From Zingiber officinale (taxonomy: Eukaryota > Streptophyta > Magnoliopsida > Zingiberales > Zingiberaceae), in the NCBI RefSeq assembly GCF_018446385.1, contig NW_024589896.1, positions 1-64,000 of the forward strand: a stretch of DNA of 64,000 nucleotides, given 5' to 3'. The translations under genes were made by a program, and so were the position numbers. Below are positions 37,046 through 47,628 of this stretch, one piece after another. Position 1 is the first letter of the stretch. Every line of letters starts with the position of its first letter. The notes under the pieces were generated by a model that saw only the letters and a program-made list of their open reading frames with translations, ran no database searches and had not been told where the DNA came from.

Positions 37046-39297
37046 ATGGGTTAGAGAGTGTCAACTCTGATTAGAAGGGTAGTTAACCCAACTTTAAGGA
37101 AATTGACACTCAAGGAACATTTTCAAGGTTTTTGCTAACTTTTGAAAATGAAATGAAATGATTATTTACTCTTGGAAAGAGTAAAATGTGCTATAAAGGA
37201 AGAAATTTGAGATGACTTTAAATGGCACAAGAAATCAAGTGTTAAGAAATACCAAATTGGGACTTTGGTATTGTCTTAGGAATTTAAGGCAAATCTAAGT
37301 CTTAATTTAAAGTGATTACTCTTATGGGAAAATGAAATATGCCAACATTTGAGGAATGCTTTAAATTTTTAATTGGCATAATTAATTCAAGAGATTAAAG
37401 AAATGTCAAGTTGGGTTTTGACATTTTCTTAAGGAAATTGGGCAATCTAGGGTTTATGCTTAAGGATTAGCTAAGGGTTAAGGATACTTAGATAGATAAT
37501 TTAGGTATATTTTAATTATGCTAAATCTTGTCATGTTTGGTTGCCCATTATATGCCATGACATCATGTTTTATTTGTGCATTCATGACTTATTATGAAAA
37601 ATTCAAAAATACCATGTCATGACATTCATACATCATGTAGTTATAGGATATTTTCGTTTGAAAAATTATTTCCTTTTGATGTATGCCATAACATATTCAT
37701 GCATTAAGCTTAATTCCTTGTAATTAGGGACAAATGACATTTAACAATACTTATTAACAAGTGACATCCTAGGTGGATGTCTAATATCTCTAAAATGCCT
37801 AGATATATATGCATAATCCCTAGAATAGGGCAAAACCAAAATCTCACATCTCACAAGGACTATAAGGTGACTTGTATGTGTTTTAGTGCACATTAGGTAC
37901 AAGTGAGATGTTAGGAAGATGAACAAAACTCAAGATGTTGATTTAGTGCATTCTTTTGAGTTTTAGGTTCATCAAAACACATAGTTATGTGTTTTCCCAT
38001 CATTGGGAAAGCTAATGTACAAGTCATGTGCATTAAGCCCAAGGAACATGGTGGGATATTGGTTTTGAAAATATTTTTAAAATGCTTTTGGAAAACCTTG
38101 GTGAAGGCTATCTTTTGATAGTAATCATCATTGAATAGTTAGACACAAACTTGAAGAAAACACTAAAGTTTTTGCAAGTTTTCAAGTTTGTGTCAATCTT
38201 TGAAAATATGATGTATTTTCATAGAAAACTATTTTTCCATGATAAATTATACCCTAAATAATGTCTATACAAATTTTTACGATTTTTGAAATTTTGTAGA
38301 ATTTTCTAGGGGTTTCTGAAGTTGGCTGAAATTGAATTTCAGCAATTTCAGGCCTCCAATCGATCAGTGGATCGATTGGAGTGCCTCAATCGATCAGCCG
38401 ATCGATTGAGAAGGCATTTCTCACAAGCAGAAGCTCGCTGGATCGATCAGCCGATCGATCCAAGAATACTGAATCGATTAGTGGATCGATTCAACAGGGT
38501 TCAATCGATTGGAACACAACTCCATTCGATTGAAGATGCTGATTTTGGCTGGGAAAGCTTATTTTCAGTATTTATGAACCATGTTTAGTCTAGGGAACCT
38601 TTTCAAACCCTCTAAATACATTCGTATACATAAAAAGGGTGTTTTCATGTTGAAAACAAGGATGGATTGGTTAAGAAAGACTAAATTGAAGTTTAGGCTG
38701 AGGTTGTTTCAAATTTTGAATATTTGAATTTCGAAACTTCTAATTTTGGGTTTCCTAAAGGTTTAGGGATTCCAAGTCATTGTTGGTACAATGACAGAAG
38801 TTACCACCATGTCTTTAGGGGGAGTTACTCACTAAGGGCATGAAATCTATTTTTCATGAACCTTGGAAGGTGGTTAACCTTTTTTTTAAAAAATATGCTC
38901 AAGGTTGAGTGTTGGAACTTTAATGGGGAGTGCATATCCTCATTGTTCAAGTGATTACAAGTTGTGACACGTTTAAAATGCTCAAGGATGGACATTTGAC
39001 TACATTGGGGAGAATGTAGATTTTAAGATAAATGAAGGGTATGAGACCTTCTTTATCGTGTTGATCACAACAAGTGAAGTTGTTGATGTGTGCCCATAGA
39101 TGGGGGCATGTTTGTGATGTGTGCCAATAGGGGGAGAATGTATGGTTAAGTTAGGTCTTCATTACCTAAAGGGGGAGTTTGCCCTCTAGAAAAGGAGGAG
39201 AATGAAGGAAACCATCATTCATATATTGGCATGAAGGGAGTTGAGGCTATGGGATTAGTCTAATTTCCTAACTCAACATGTGGTATTGTCAAACATC
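37046..39297 (+). other. Non-coding interior of gag-only element
   Basis: No pol domain and no long frame are recognised. It contains a palindrome array at 38356-38533 (CAATCGATCAGTGGATCGATTGG-like units), the same kind as in the LTRs. The segment around 38800-39290 carries scattered GGGGGAG purine tracts of the type seen near 3' ends of this group. Confidence 0.6.
38356..38533 (+). repeat. Internal palindrome array of gag-only element
   Basis: Five units such as CAATCGATCAGTGGATCGATTGG and GGATCGATCAGCCGATCGATCC lie between 38356 and 38533. They are outside the LTRs but built on the same plan as the LTR arrays. Confidence 0.82.
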
Positions 39298-39311
39298 AAA
39301 AAGGGGGAGAT
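39298..39311 (+). other. Polypurine tract
   Basis: AAAAAGGGGGAGAT directly precedes the 3' LTR at 39312. This is the plus-strand primer of the gag-only element. Confidence 0.85.
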
Positions 39312-40900
39312 TGTTGGTGTAATATCCGTCAGGTCAAGGTTGACCTAGTTGACCAAGCTTGAGTCTTGGTCATGGTTTCGATGTTTGACAATACAGGTAG
39401 ACACATGGACAATGTAGGTGCAGTTGTCTATGTGGGAAGAGTCTGATCAGGGACTGATCAGTGTGGATGAAGAAGAGTCAAGTAGGTCAAAGTTGACTGG
39501 ATACTTGACGAGGAAAGTCCTAGTGAGTGAAGCTAGGTGAAAGTCCTGGTGAGTGAAGCCAGGCAGTTGGAAAGTCCTGGTGAGTGAAGCCAGGCAGAAG
39601 AGAAAGTCCTAGTGAGTGAAGCTAGGCAGTATGAAAGTCCTGGTGAGTGAAGCCAGGCAGAAGAGAAAGTCCTAGTGAGTGAAGCTAGGCGTTATGAAAG
39701 TCCTGGTGAGTGAAGCCAGGCAAGGGAAATCCAGATGGGTCAAGGTTGACCAGACATTTGGTGAAAAGTCCAAGTAGGTCAAAGGGATTGATCGGATACT
39801 TGTCACAAGGAAGAAAAGACCAAGTAGGTCAAAGGGATTGACCGGATACTTGGCAAGAAGAAAAAAAGTCCAAGTGGGTTAAAGAGATTGACCGGACACT
39901 TGGTGAGAGAGTCCTAGCTGGTCAAGGGTGACCGGATGCTAGGTTTTATGTACCAACAAGTCATGGTTAACCGGATGTTGGTTTGGGAGGCTTGGGACTT
40001 GGTTTTGGGTAAAAACCAAGAGCTGAATCAATCAGTGGATTGATCAGTGGATTGATCAGTGGATCGATCAGTGGATCGATCAGTGGATCGATCATTGGAT
40101 CGATCCAAGCTTTTCCCAGCGAATAGAAAGCCTCCGGATCGATCAGTGGATCGATCCAGGCCTCCGGATCGATCAGTGGATCGATCCAGGCTTTTCCCAG
40201 CGAACAGAAAGCTTCCGGATCGATCAGTGGATCGATCCAGAGGTCTCAATCGATCAGTGGATCGATTGGGACGCTGCTGCTTCGCGCGATAAGCGCTGGA
40301 TTGATCCATGGATCGATCCAGACATTTTTTCAGAGCACAGAGGCGCTCTGGATCGATCCGTGGATCGATCCAAAGCCTCCCCAATCGATTGGGATTCGAC
40401 CGTTGGCGTCGTATATAGCTGTTGGCGTGCGATTCCTTCAGTAGAACTTCACCGATTCATTCCAGATTGATCACAGCTCCTCCCCAGCACTCTCTAAGCT
40501 CCTCACCGCCAGTTCTTGAAGGTTCTTGGAGGTTCATCCAGGTCAAGAGGCGAGTTGCAACGAGAAGAAGAAGAAGCTAGGGTTTTTACTGCATCTCTTG
40601 TAAGCTTTTGCTTATTCTTTACTACCCTTTCTTCTACTTGTATTGAGAGTCTTGTAGGGCTTCTCCGCCTTCGGTAGTTACCGAAAAGGAGTGTTTATTA
40701 GTGGAGGTGTGTGTGTGTGCGTGGATCCTTGGACTAGTCACCTCTTATGAGGTGGATACCAAGTAAAATCCTATTGTTAGCATTGTTGTAGTTTGTTTCT
40801 TTGTATTCCGCTGCGCATCACTTTGAAGAAACAAGCAACGAAGCACGACGAGCACACGCGAAGCTATTCACCCCCCCTCTAGCTACTTTTGGTCCTAACA
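39312..40900 (+). repeat. 3' LTR of gag-only element
   Basis: 1589 bp, almost the same as the 5' LTR. It includes the 30-bp tandem array (39512-39724), a palindrome array (40025-40392) and the end GGTCCTAACA. It keeps the CTATTCACCCCCCCTCTAG segment that the 5' LTR lacks. Confidence 0.93.
40025..40392 (+). repeat. Palindrome array, 3' LTR
   Basis: Same unit type as 34278-34611, but with a different number and order of units (for example three consecutive GTGGATCGATCA units at its start). The array has therefore changed faster than the flanking LTR sequence. Confidence 0.87.
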
Positions 40901-41171
40901 CTTCTATCATGCTCTCTTTCATCACACTTTCCCTCTCTTCATTTTTTCTATCATACTTTCTCTCTCATCACAATTTCTCTCTCTTCATTCTTTCTCGTCA
41001 CATTTTTCTCTCACATTCAACTTTCTCTCTCATCTAAATTTTTCTCTTATTTTTCTCTAAGGATAAAAAAGAAAATTTAGGTTCATTCCGATTGAAAATA
41101 TTCAACTAACCAAAAATTATTTTTAAGATTAATACCCAAGCTCATACTCATTCCCATTTCATAATACTATG

Positions 41172-41986
41172 ATACCTGATCCTGTCCGAGCGCTGAGTCG
41201 ATGGACACTGGGGGCGTGGCGCTCTCCGCTATCTTCTACTGGTGATGTGGATCTCCGACGAACCTGCAAAGAAACCGAGCCGAGAAGGGGTTCCCGGCGA
41301 CGACCCTCCGACGCTCAAGTCAAGAAGTGGAGAAGAGAGGCAGAGTAACGCTATTGTAGCTACAGTGATGAAAATCGCATACCTCCGATGAAGTCTGGGG
41401 GTCTTTATATATGACCCCAGAGAGGCGCGCACATGCTTTTCGAGGCGTGCACGCTTCTCCAAACATACCTCAAACGTGGATGTCAGAAAAGCATGCCTGA
41501 CGCCATTCCGCAATTGTCCAAGCGTATCCCTGGCATGACAGTGGAAGCTCCCACCGTACGATCCTTTGTATGGCTCGGCCGCCGACCGTGTTGTTTGTCG
41601 GCGACCGGTGTCTCGAGGCTGATATCGTCAGTTGCTCTTTTTGTCTCCTTCTGGGTTTTGTCATCTAATGGTCCGGTCGAGACGACCACTCGGTTCTCTT
41701 GGCGTACTGGGATGTGAGTGTATTGGACCGACTGGGAAAGTCCACGATCACATGCTCGGATGAGATTGCGCCTTCTTGGTCTGCGATTCTTCCGAGCGGC
41801 TTTGCCACTCGGACCGATGGTTCTTTTACCTTGAGCGTCGGAAACCCGACCCGTGGTCGAGTTGTCTTCCATCCGGCCTGGGGGATTTCCGGCCGGGCGA
41901 TCGGATGACCTATCCGCTCGGCAGGACTTAAGGGTTGACCCTCCTGACCTTTGACCTCCATGCGTCCTTACCACCGGATCAATACC
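41172..41986 (-). mobile_element. Solo LTR of Tat-family Ty3/gypsy element, TSD ATACC
   Basis: The LTR body is 41177-41981 (805 bp). On the minus strand it starts TGATCCGGTGGTAAGG and ends CGGACAGGATCA. ATACC flanks it at 41172-41176 and 41982-41986. Its ends are those of the Tat element LTR at 46880-47583 (TGATCCGGCGGTAAG ... CGGACAGGATCA), so it is the same family in the reverse orientation. No internal region remains. A TATATA-rich stretch (near 41407-41412) is the probable LTR promoter. It is inserted in GA-rich element copy 2. Confidence 0.9.
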
Positions 41987-42027
41987 TATTCTCATTCCAA
42001 TTATTCGGAGTGAACCAAATGTCAGGG

Positions 42028-43170
42028 GGTGTTTGGTTCTTTCCTAGGAATAGGAATCCGAATAAGAATCATAGTATTGTAGAATGAGAATGGATATGAA
42101 CATGGATATCACTCTTAAAAGTAATGTTTGGTTAGTTGAATATTTTATATCGGAATAAATTAAAATTATCTTTTTTACCCTTAAAAGAAAATAAGAGAGA
42201 AAATTAGATGTGAGAGAAAGTTGAATGTGAGAGAGAAAGTATGATGAGAGAGAAAGTGTGATGGAAAAGAATAAAGAGAGAGAAAGTGCGATGAGAGAAA
42301 ATGAGGAAAGAGAGTGTGATGGGAGAGACCATGATGATAGAAGATGAGAGAAAAAATATAATGAGAGAAAAAATATGATGAGAGAGGATAAAGAGAGAGA
42401 AAATGTAATGAGAAAAAAATGAGGAAAGAGAGTGATATGGGAGAGATTGAGAAAAGAGAAAGTATTATGAGAGAGAAAGTATGATAAGAAAAAATAGGAA
42501 AGTATGATGAGAGAGAAAGTATGATGAGAGAGAAAGTGTGTTGAGAAAAAAGAGAGTGTGATGTAAGAAATTGAAGAGAGAGAAAGTGTGATGAGATAGA
42601 AAGCATGATGAAAGAGAAAGTGTGATAAAAAGAAAGAGAAAAAAGTGTGATGTGAGAGATTGAGGAGAGAGAAATTATGATGAGATAAAAAGTGTTATGA
42701 GAAAAAAAAAAGAGAAGAGAGTGTGATGGAAGATATTAAGAAGAGAGAAAGTATGATGAGAGAGAAAGTGTAATGAGAAAAAAAGAGGAAAGAAAATGTG
42801 ATGAGAGAGATTAAGCAGAGAGAAAGTGGGTGATAAAATAAGGAGAGAGAAAATATGATGAGAGAGAATAAGGAGAGAGAAAGTGATGTGAAAGATAAAT
42901 TAAATAAATATATTTTGATATTTGATATTAAGAGAGAAAATTTTAATTTTGGGTCAAAAGTATTTTTGGAATAAGGAAATATTTTGATTGTTGAAAATAG
43001 AATAATGACTTAATGAAAGGGGAGACATGGGAATGAGTCATTACCTAATTTATAAGGATTTATTCCCTTATTTGTATTTCCATTTGTATAATCCAAACAT
43101 TAACAATAATAATCAATGATTGTTATTCTCATTCCCCACTCTTATTTCTCTAAACCAAACGCCCCCTCTA
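42028..43170 (+). mobile_element. GA-rich inverted-repeat element, copy 3
   Basis: It begins GGGTGTTTGGTTCTTTCC and ends CTAAACCAAACGCCCC, so the outer ends are inverted (GGGYGTTTGGTT). Inside is a long purine tract (42195-42895) of GATGAGAGAGAAAGTGTGAT-like units, then a unique AT-rich tail. It has no coding capacity. It is the most complete of the three copies and defines the family. Confidence 0.68.
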
Positions 43171-43608
43171 TTTTAATCCCTATTACAAATATAATGTTTG
43201 ATAATAAATTTATTCCCTCATTTCTAAATTTCTAAATTAAACACCACCTTAATTAATATAATCTATATATGATTAAAATTCCTTTAACTTGATTAATAGT
43301 TGCTATAATAGTGTTTATACGAGTATTTTCAAGATAAAGAAATATTAAAAAAAATATAAGAAAAGGTACTTTTTTTTTCATCTCTCCTGTATCCCTCTCG
43401 TATTCGCGATGCAATTATATGCATGAACTATTTCAACACTCCACCCAATCTAGCTAAGTGACTAACAGGTCAAGTCAGATGGGACAAAAGGACTAATTAG
43501 ACCCGACAAATCCAAATAGTTCATCAAGTTGATTAAGCCATTCGAGTCGAAATGATCCAATGGGTGTGCCAGTCAAGCTGAACTAAGTAAATCATGAGGG
43601 TGGAACAA
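43171..43608. other. Intergenic DNA; nothing recognised
   Basis: AT-rich sequence between GA-rich copy 3 and solo LTR A. Confidence 0.4.
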
Positions 43609-46600
43609 CATTCTGTTAGTGAGAACTCTAGAGTCAATCATATGATGATTGTTGTATTGACTCGATGTATCATATTCCTATCTATATTTATAAAGACATT
43701 TCTTTATAATTATTATACTTACTTATATTGATGCCAAATAACTAAGTATAATAGTGTCCTTGAGTGGAAGATTCTTATCTATATCAATCGATTGGTTGAA
43801 TTGATAGTGAGATGATATAGAGAACACTACTCTTAATCATTCCTAGTCAAGCATTAACATTCAGGGACAATGTTAATGCGCTGAGACTAGCATGTAGGTC
43901 AACTCGATGACTTGATCTCACAAGTCATGGATATTAGATATCAAGTTGACACATGGGTATGCATTGGAGAATGTATACTGAATGATCCGCCATGAGAAAG
44001 TATCATGGATCGTTATATGAGTTTCATATGCTTTCTCATGTGACTATTAGTATGACTATCAGTCCTTGGACCTGAAGTCACCATGGTTCCTTACATAAGA
44101 AGTTGCATACTTTGGCTTCGTCAAACGTCACCCGTAAATAGGTGGACTATAAAGGCGACTACTGGGTATGTAACAAATTATGCGGAGGGATGTGAGTGAT
44201 GTAGATGAGATCTATCTCTCCTATATGACGGGAGTGGCATCATGATTCTTGATAGAGTGAGATCACTAAGTGCATGACCATGCCCAAATGAGTCAATATT
44301 AGATATTGAGCTCATTTGATTAGAGTGAGTCTACTTGGAGTTCAAGATATAGATTGATTAGAGGATGACACGGTCTATGTCTCAATTGATCAATTTAGAT
44401 GTCAATGATAGAATGACATTGTCACATATTGTGAGAGTCACAATTACTAGTCACAATGGTGATATTAGATCTCAACATTCTTATAACTTGGGTAGTAATG
44501 ATGTGTTACTAGATACCGCTCATTACTTATATTTCTAAATGAGTTTAGGAGTATTGTCAACGTTACAAGAACCTATAGGGTCACACACAAAGGGCAGTTA
44601 GATGGAGATTATGTTCATATGATGGACCAAGAGGATTAGGTTCATATGATGAACCAAATTGGATTAAGAGTAATCCAAATTAGACTAATTGAGTTGCACT
44701 CAATTTGATTCATGTGTCGAATGAGTCTAATTTAGACTATGATTCATTGAATCAATTTAAACCAATGAATAGAGATTCATTAAATTAAATTGATTTGAAT
44801 CAAATGTTAGATTTGATCAACCATGGGAGATAAGAGGTCAAGTTTGATTTGACTTGAGAGGGAAGATGAAGGGTCAAGTTTGACTTGACAAAATGTCATG
44901 TTATGGTGACTTGGCATGGCCCGGCCAATGATGGTGTTCCACATCATCAAGGCTACATCATTGTGTGCCACCTCATGAGGAAGACCAAGAGCCATGACTC
45001 TTGGTATTACATGGAGGTTTAAAACCTCTAATAAGTGGCCGATCACATTATGTGGTGTGTGAATGAATTGCATGGTGTACTCATTCACTTCTTCTTCCTC
45101 CTCTCTAGTTTTTCTCTCCCTCTCATCCTCCATTGCCAAGACTTCTCAATGGTGCTAGCACACTTTAAGTTGTTCTCTCCACCTTTTTGTCTGTGTGGAT
45201 ACGTGTAGAGGAGTGTTCACTTGATACTTGGAGGAGCGGGATAAGCGAAGAGCATCGCTACAAGGATAACACTCTTTTCATGTAGATCTAAGGTAGATCT
45301 AGTGTAGATAAACATGTACAAGATTATTTTATATATTTTCACACGGATCCGTGGCTAGCTTCAGGATTTCCGCTGTTGGTTGCTACTTAGAAAGCCTAAT
45401 GGTTCCACTGTACAAAAATTTGTACAAAGGTCTGAACCTTTTCCTAGCTACCATGTGTTCTTTTAAATTAAACTTGGATCGCCTGCGGAACTTAACACGT
45501 TTGATCCTAAGTTTAATTTATTTGTTCTTTTAGGTTTAGACTTGGATCTCCTGCGGAACTTAACGCGTTCGATCCAAATCACCTAGATCACGAAGACAAT
45601 TAAATATCTATTTCCAAAATCGGCTTCCAGTACTGCATGGCGAGGCACATGACCTTCTTGGATATGAGAGCAACCACCACCGACTAGACAAAGCCTTTTA
45701 AGGAAATTAAATATTTAACCTTCCCATAGTAACCCTAGGTTAACCTCTAAGAACAATCAAATCACAAGGAAAAGAAAAAACAAAAGAACACAATTTCGAA
45801 AACTAATTCGAAAAAACTAGAATCACATGTCTCTTGTATTTGGTATTTTTACATGGAGATAAAACTAACATGATGCGGAAAACAATATTAGTTATACTTT
45901 TCTTAGTAGATAATGACCTCTTGATCTTCTACCGTATATCTCTTCTAATCTCGAACGTTGTGTGGACAACGATCTTCCGAGACGAGAACCACCTAGCACC
46001 TTCTTCTTCTTCCTTCAAGTTTCGGCCAAGCACAAAAACTCCTAAGGATGAAGAACCTTTTCCACCAACCAAGCTCCAAGGGATGCAAGCTTCCTCTTTT
46101 TCTTCTCCAAGCTAGGATCCGACCACCACTTAATCTCCAAGAGGAATAGGAGGTTCGGCCACAAAGATGGAGAGAAGAGAAAAGGAAGAGGCCGGCCACA
46201 CCAAAGAAGAAAAGAGGGAGAAATAGAATAGAGGTTGTGTCTTTTGAAGGCACCCAAACCCCCTCTTTTATAATCTTTAGCCTTAGCAAATAAGGAAAAT
46301 TTAATAAAACATTCCTTAATTCTTTTGCCATTGAAAAGGAAAATTTTAATTAATTAAAATTAAAATCCTTTTCTTAATGCATATGGCCGGCCACATCAAA
46401 CAAGTAAACTAGGAAATTTTTCACTAGAAAAATTAAAGCTTCCTAATTTGCTTCCGGAAAAATTTTAAAATAAAATTTCTCTTTAATAATCCATTCATGG
46501 TTGATGCTATAAAAGAAAATTTCTATAATTTTAAAATTTATCTTTTCAACATGTGGATGATTTATAAATAAGGAAAGTTTTTACCAAAATTAAAATCAAC

Positions 46601-46879
46601 CTTTTAATCTACAAATAAGGAAAGAGATTTAACTCTTCTCTTAATCTTTTGTAGAATCTTATAAAAGGAAATATTTTAATTTTTAAACCCTCTTTTAAAT
46701 CATGTATTCCACATAAGAAAAAATTTAAAATTAAAATTCCTTTTCTATTTTTAATGGTCGGCCACACATAGGTTGAACCCATGCTTGGGCCGACCACAAT
46801 CAATCCCATCTAATCATGGTTTGGTCGGCCCTTGCTTGGGCTCCAAGCAAAGCTTGGCCAACCCCTTTTAGATGGGTAC

Positions 46880-47583
46880 TGATCCGGCGGTAAGAATGGG
46901 GGATCCACTTCCTGAAGGGTCTCAGCTTGAGGACAGATGGAGGGCTGACTAAGCGGTTAATGGCCGCGCCGAGCAGCTGAGTAGGTCCGAGCGGAACCAA
47001 AGATAACCCAGCCATGGGCTTGGGTTTCCGACGCCAAGACGGGAGAACCGAATGGCCGAGCGGGCGTCTGCCCGGCTGGGACCGAAGGGCCGAGCGGGTG
47101 GTCCGTTCGGCCAGGATAAGGGCGAGAGTACAAAGGTTAGCCGAGCGGCCTATTCGTTCGGCTCAGGATATGGGATGTCAGCAAAGGCATGTCTGATGAT
47201 TACGCCGTACACAAGAGTGCACGATGGAGGATCTCGCCGTCACATCATGGAGAGGTTGATACAGTAGCGGTATGACCTTATGGACGTCTTTCTGACAGAC
47301 CCATACCTGGGCATGGTCGAAAGCAGGTGATTGCTTTGATTGGCGCGCCCAGGCTCCTTCGAGAGGTCTATATAAGGTCTCCATTTCTTCACCGGAGGTA
47401 CGCGAGTCTTCATTTTGCAGCCACCTTCTTCCTCTATTCCCTCGCCTAACTTGAGCGTCGGAGGGTCGTCGCCGGGACACCCCCCCCGGCTCGGTTTTGT
47501 TGCAGGTTCACCGGAGCACTCGAGGATCCAGCAAGAAGCGCTACACCCCCAGCTTCCGTTGACTCCTGGTTCGGACAGGATCA
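46880..47583 (+). repeat. 5' LTR of Tat element
   Basis: 704 bp, from TGATCCGGCGGTAAG to CGGACAGGATCA. It contains a TATATAA promoter-like box at 47369-47375. The family relation is shown by the solo LTR at 41177-41981, the direct copy at 59614-60240 and the inverted copy at 60241-60662. Confidence 0.9.
47369..47375 (+). promoter_or_regulatory. TATA box in Tat 5' LTR
   Basis: TATATAA in GAGGTCTATATAAGGTC, at the usual place for an LTR promoter. The direct 3' copy has lost two bases here (TCTATAAGG). Confidence 0.6.
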
Positions 47584-47585
47584 AT

Positions 47586-47604
47586 TTGGCGCCGTCTGTG
47601 GGAA
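47586..47604 (+). other. Primer binding site (TTGGCGCCGTCTGTGGGA)
   Basis: It lies two to three bases after the LTR end. The TGGCGCC-start site is common in Tat and Athila elements and differs from the iMet site of the copia group. Confidence 0.8.
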
Positions 47605-47628
47605 CGCTCCTGCATCCGACTGGAAACA

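Larger units (their letters stand above)
33496..40905 (+). mobile_element. Gag-only (TR-GAG type) LTR retrotransposon, TSD CTTCT
   Basis: Element 33501-40900 (7400 bp) is flanked by CTTCT at 33496-33500 and 40901-40905. LTRs of 1606 and 1589 bp are nearly identical. It has a tRNA-iMet type primer site, a polypurine tract and one gag reading frame, but no protease, integrase, reverse transcriptase or RNase H anywhere in the 4.2-kb interior. Known: such gag-only elements (TR-GAGs) are non-autonomous and rely on enzymes from a related autonomous element. The LTR similarity makes this one of the youngest insertions in the window. It sits inside GA-rich element copy 2. Confidence 0.9.
32985..42023 (-). 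mobile_element. GA-rich inverted-repeat element, copy 2 (interrupted)
   Basis: It reads in the opposite direction to copies 1 and 3. Its left end (GACGTTTGGTTTAG) matches the right end of copy 3 inverted (CTAAACCAAACGCC). Pyrimidine tracts follow (33196-33495 and 40906-41040), and its right end (GCTCATACTCATTCCCATTTCATAATACTATG ... GTGAACCAAATGTC) is the inverted start of copy 1. It is split by the gag-only LTR element (33501-40900) and by a Tat solo LTR (41177-41981). Without these two insertions it is about 0.8 kb. Confidence 0.6.

Noticed and set aside
41433-41995. Long frames on both strands between 41433 and 41995
   Set aside because: They fall within the GC-rich Tat solo LTR and show no domain.
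45834-46331. Frames in LTR B suggesting small secreted or membrane proteins
   Set aside because: The sequence lies within a solo LTR. No homologous motif or splice structure was seen.
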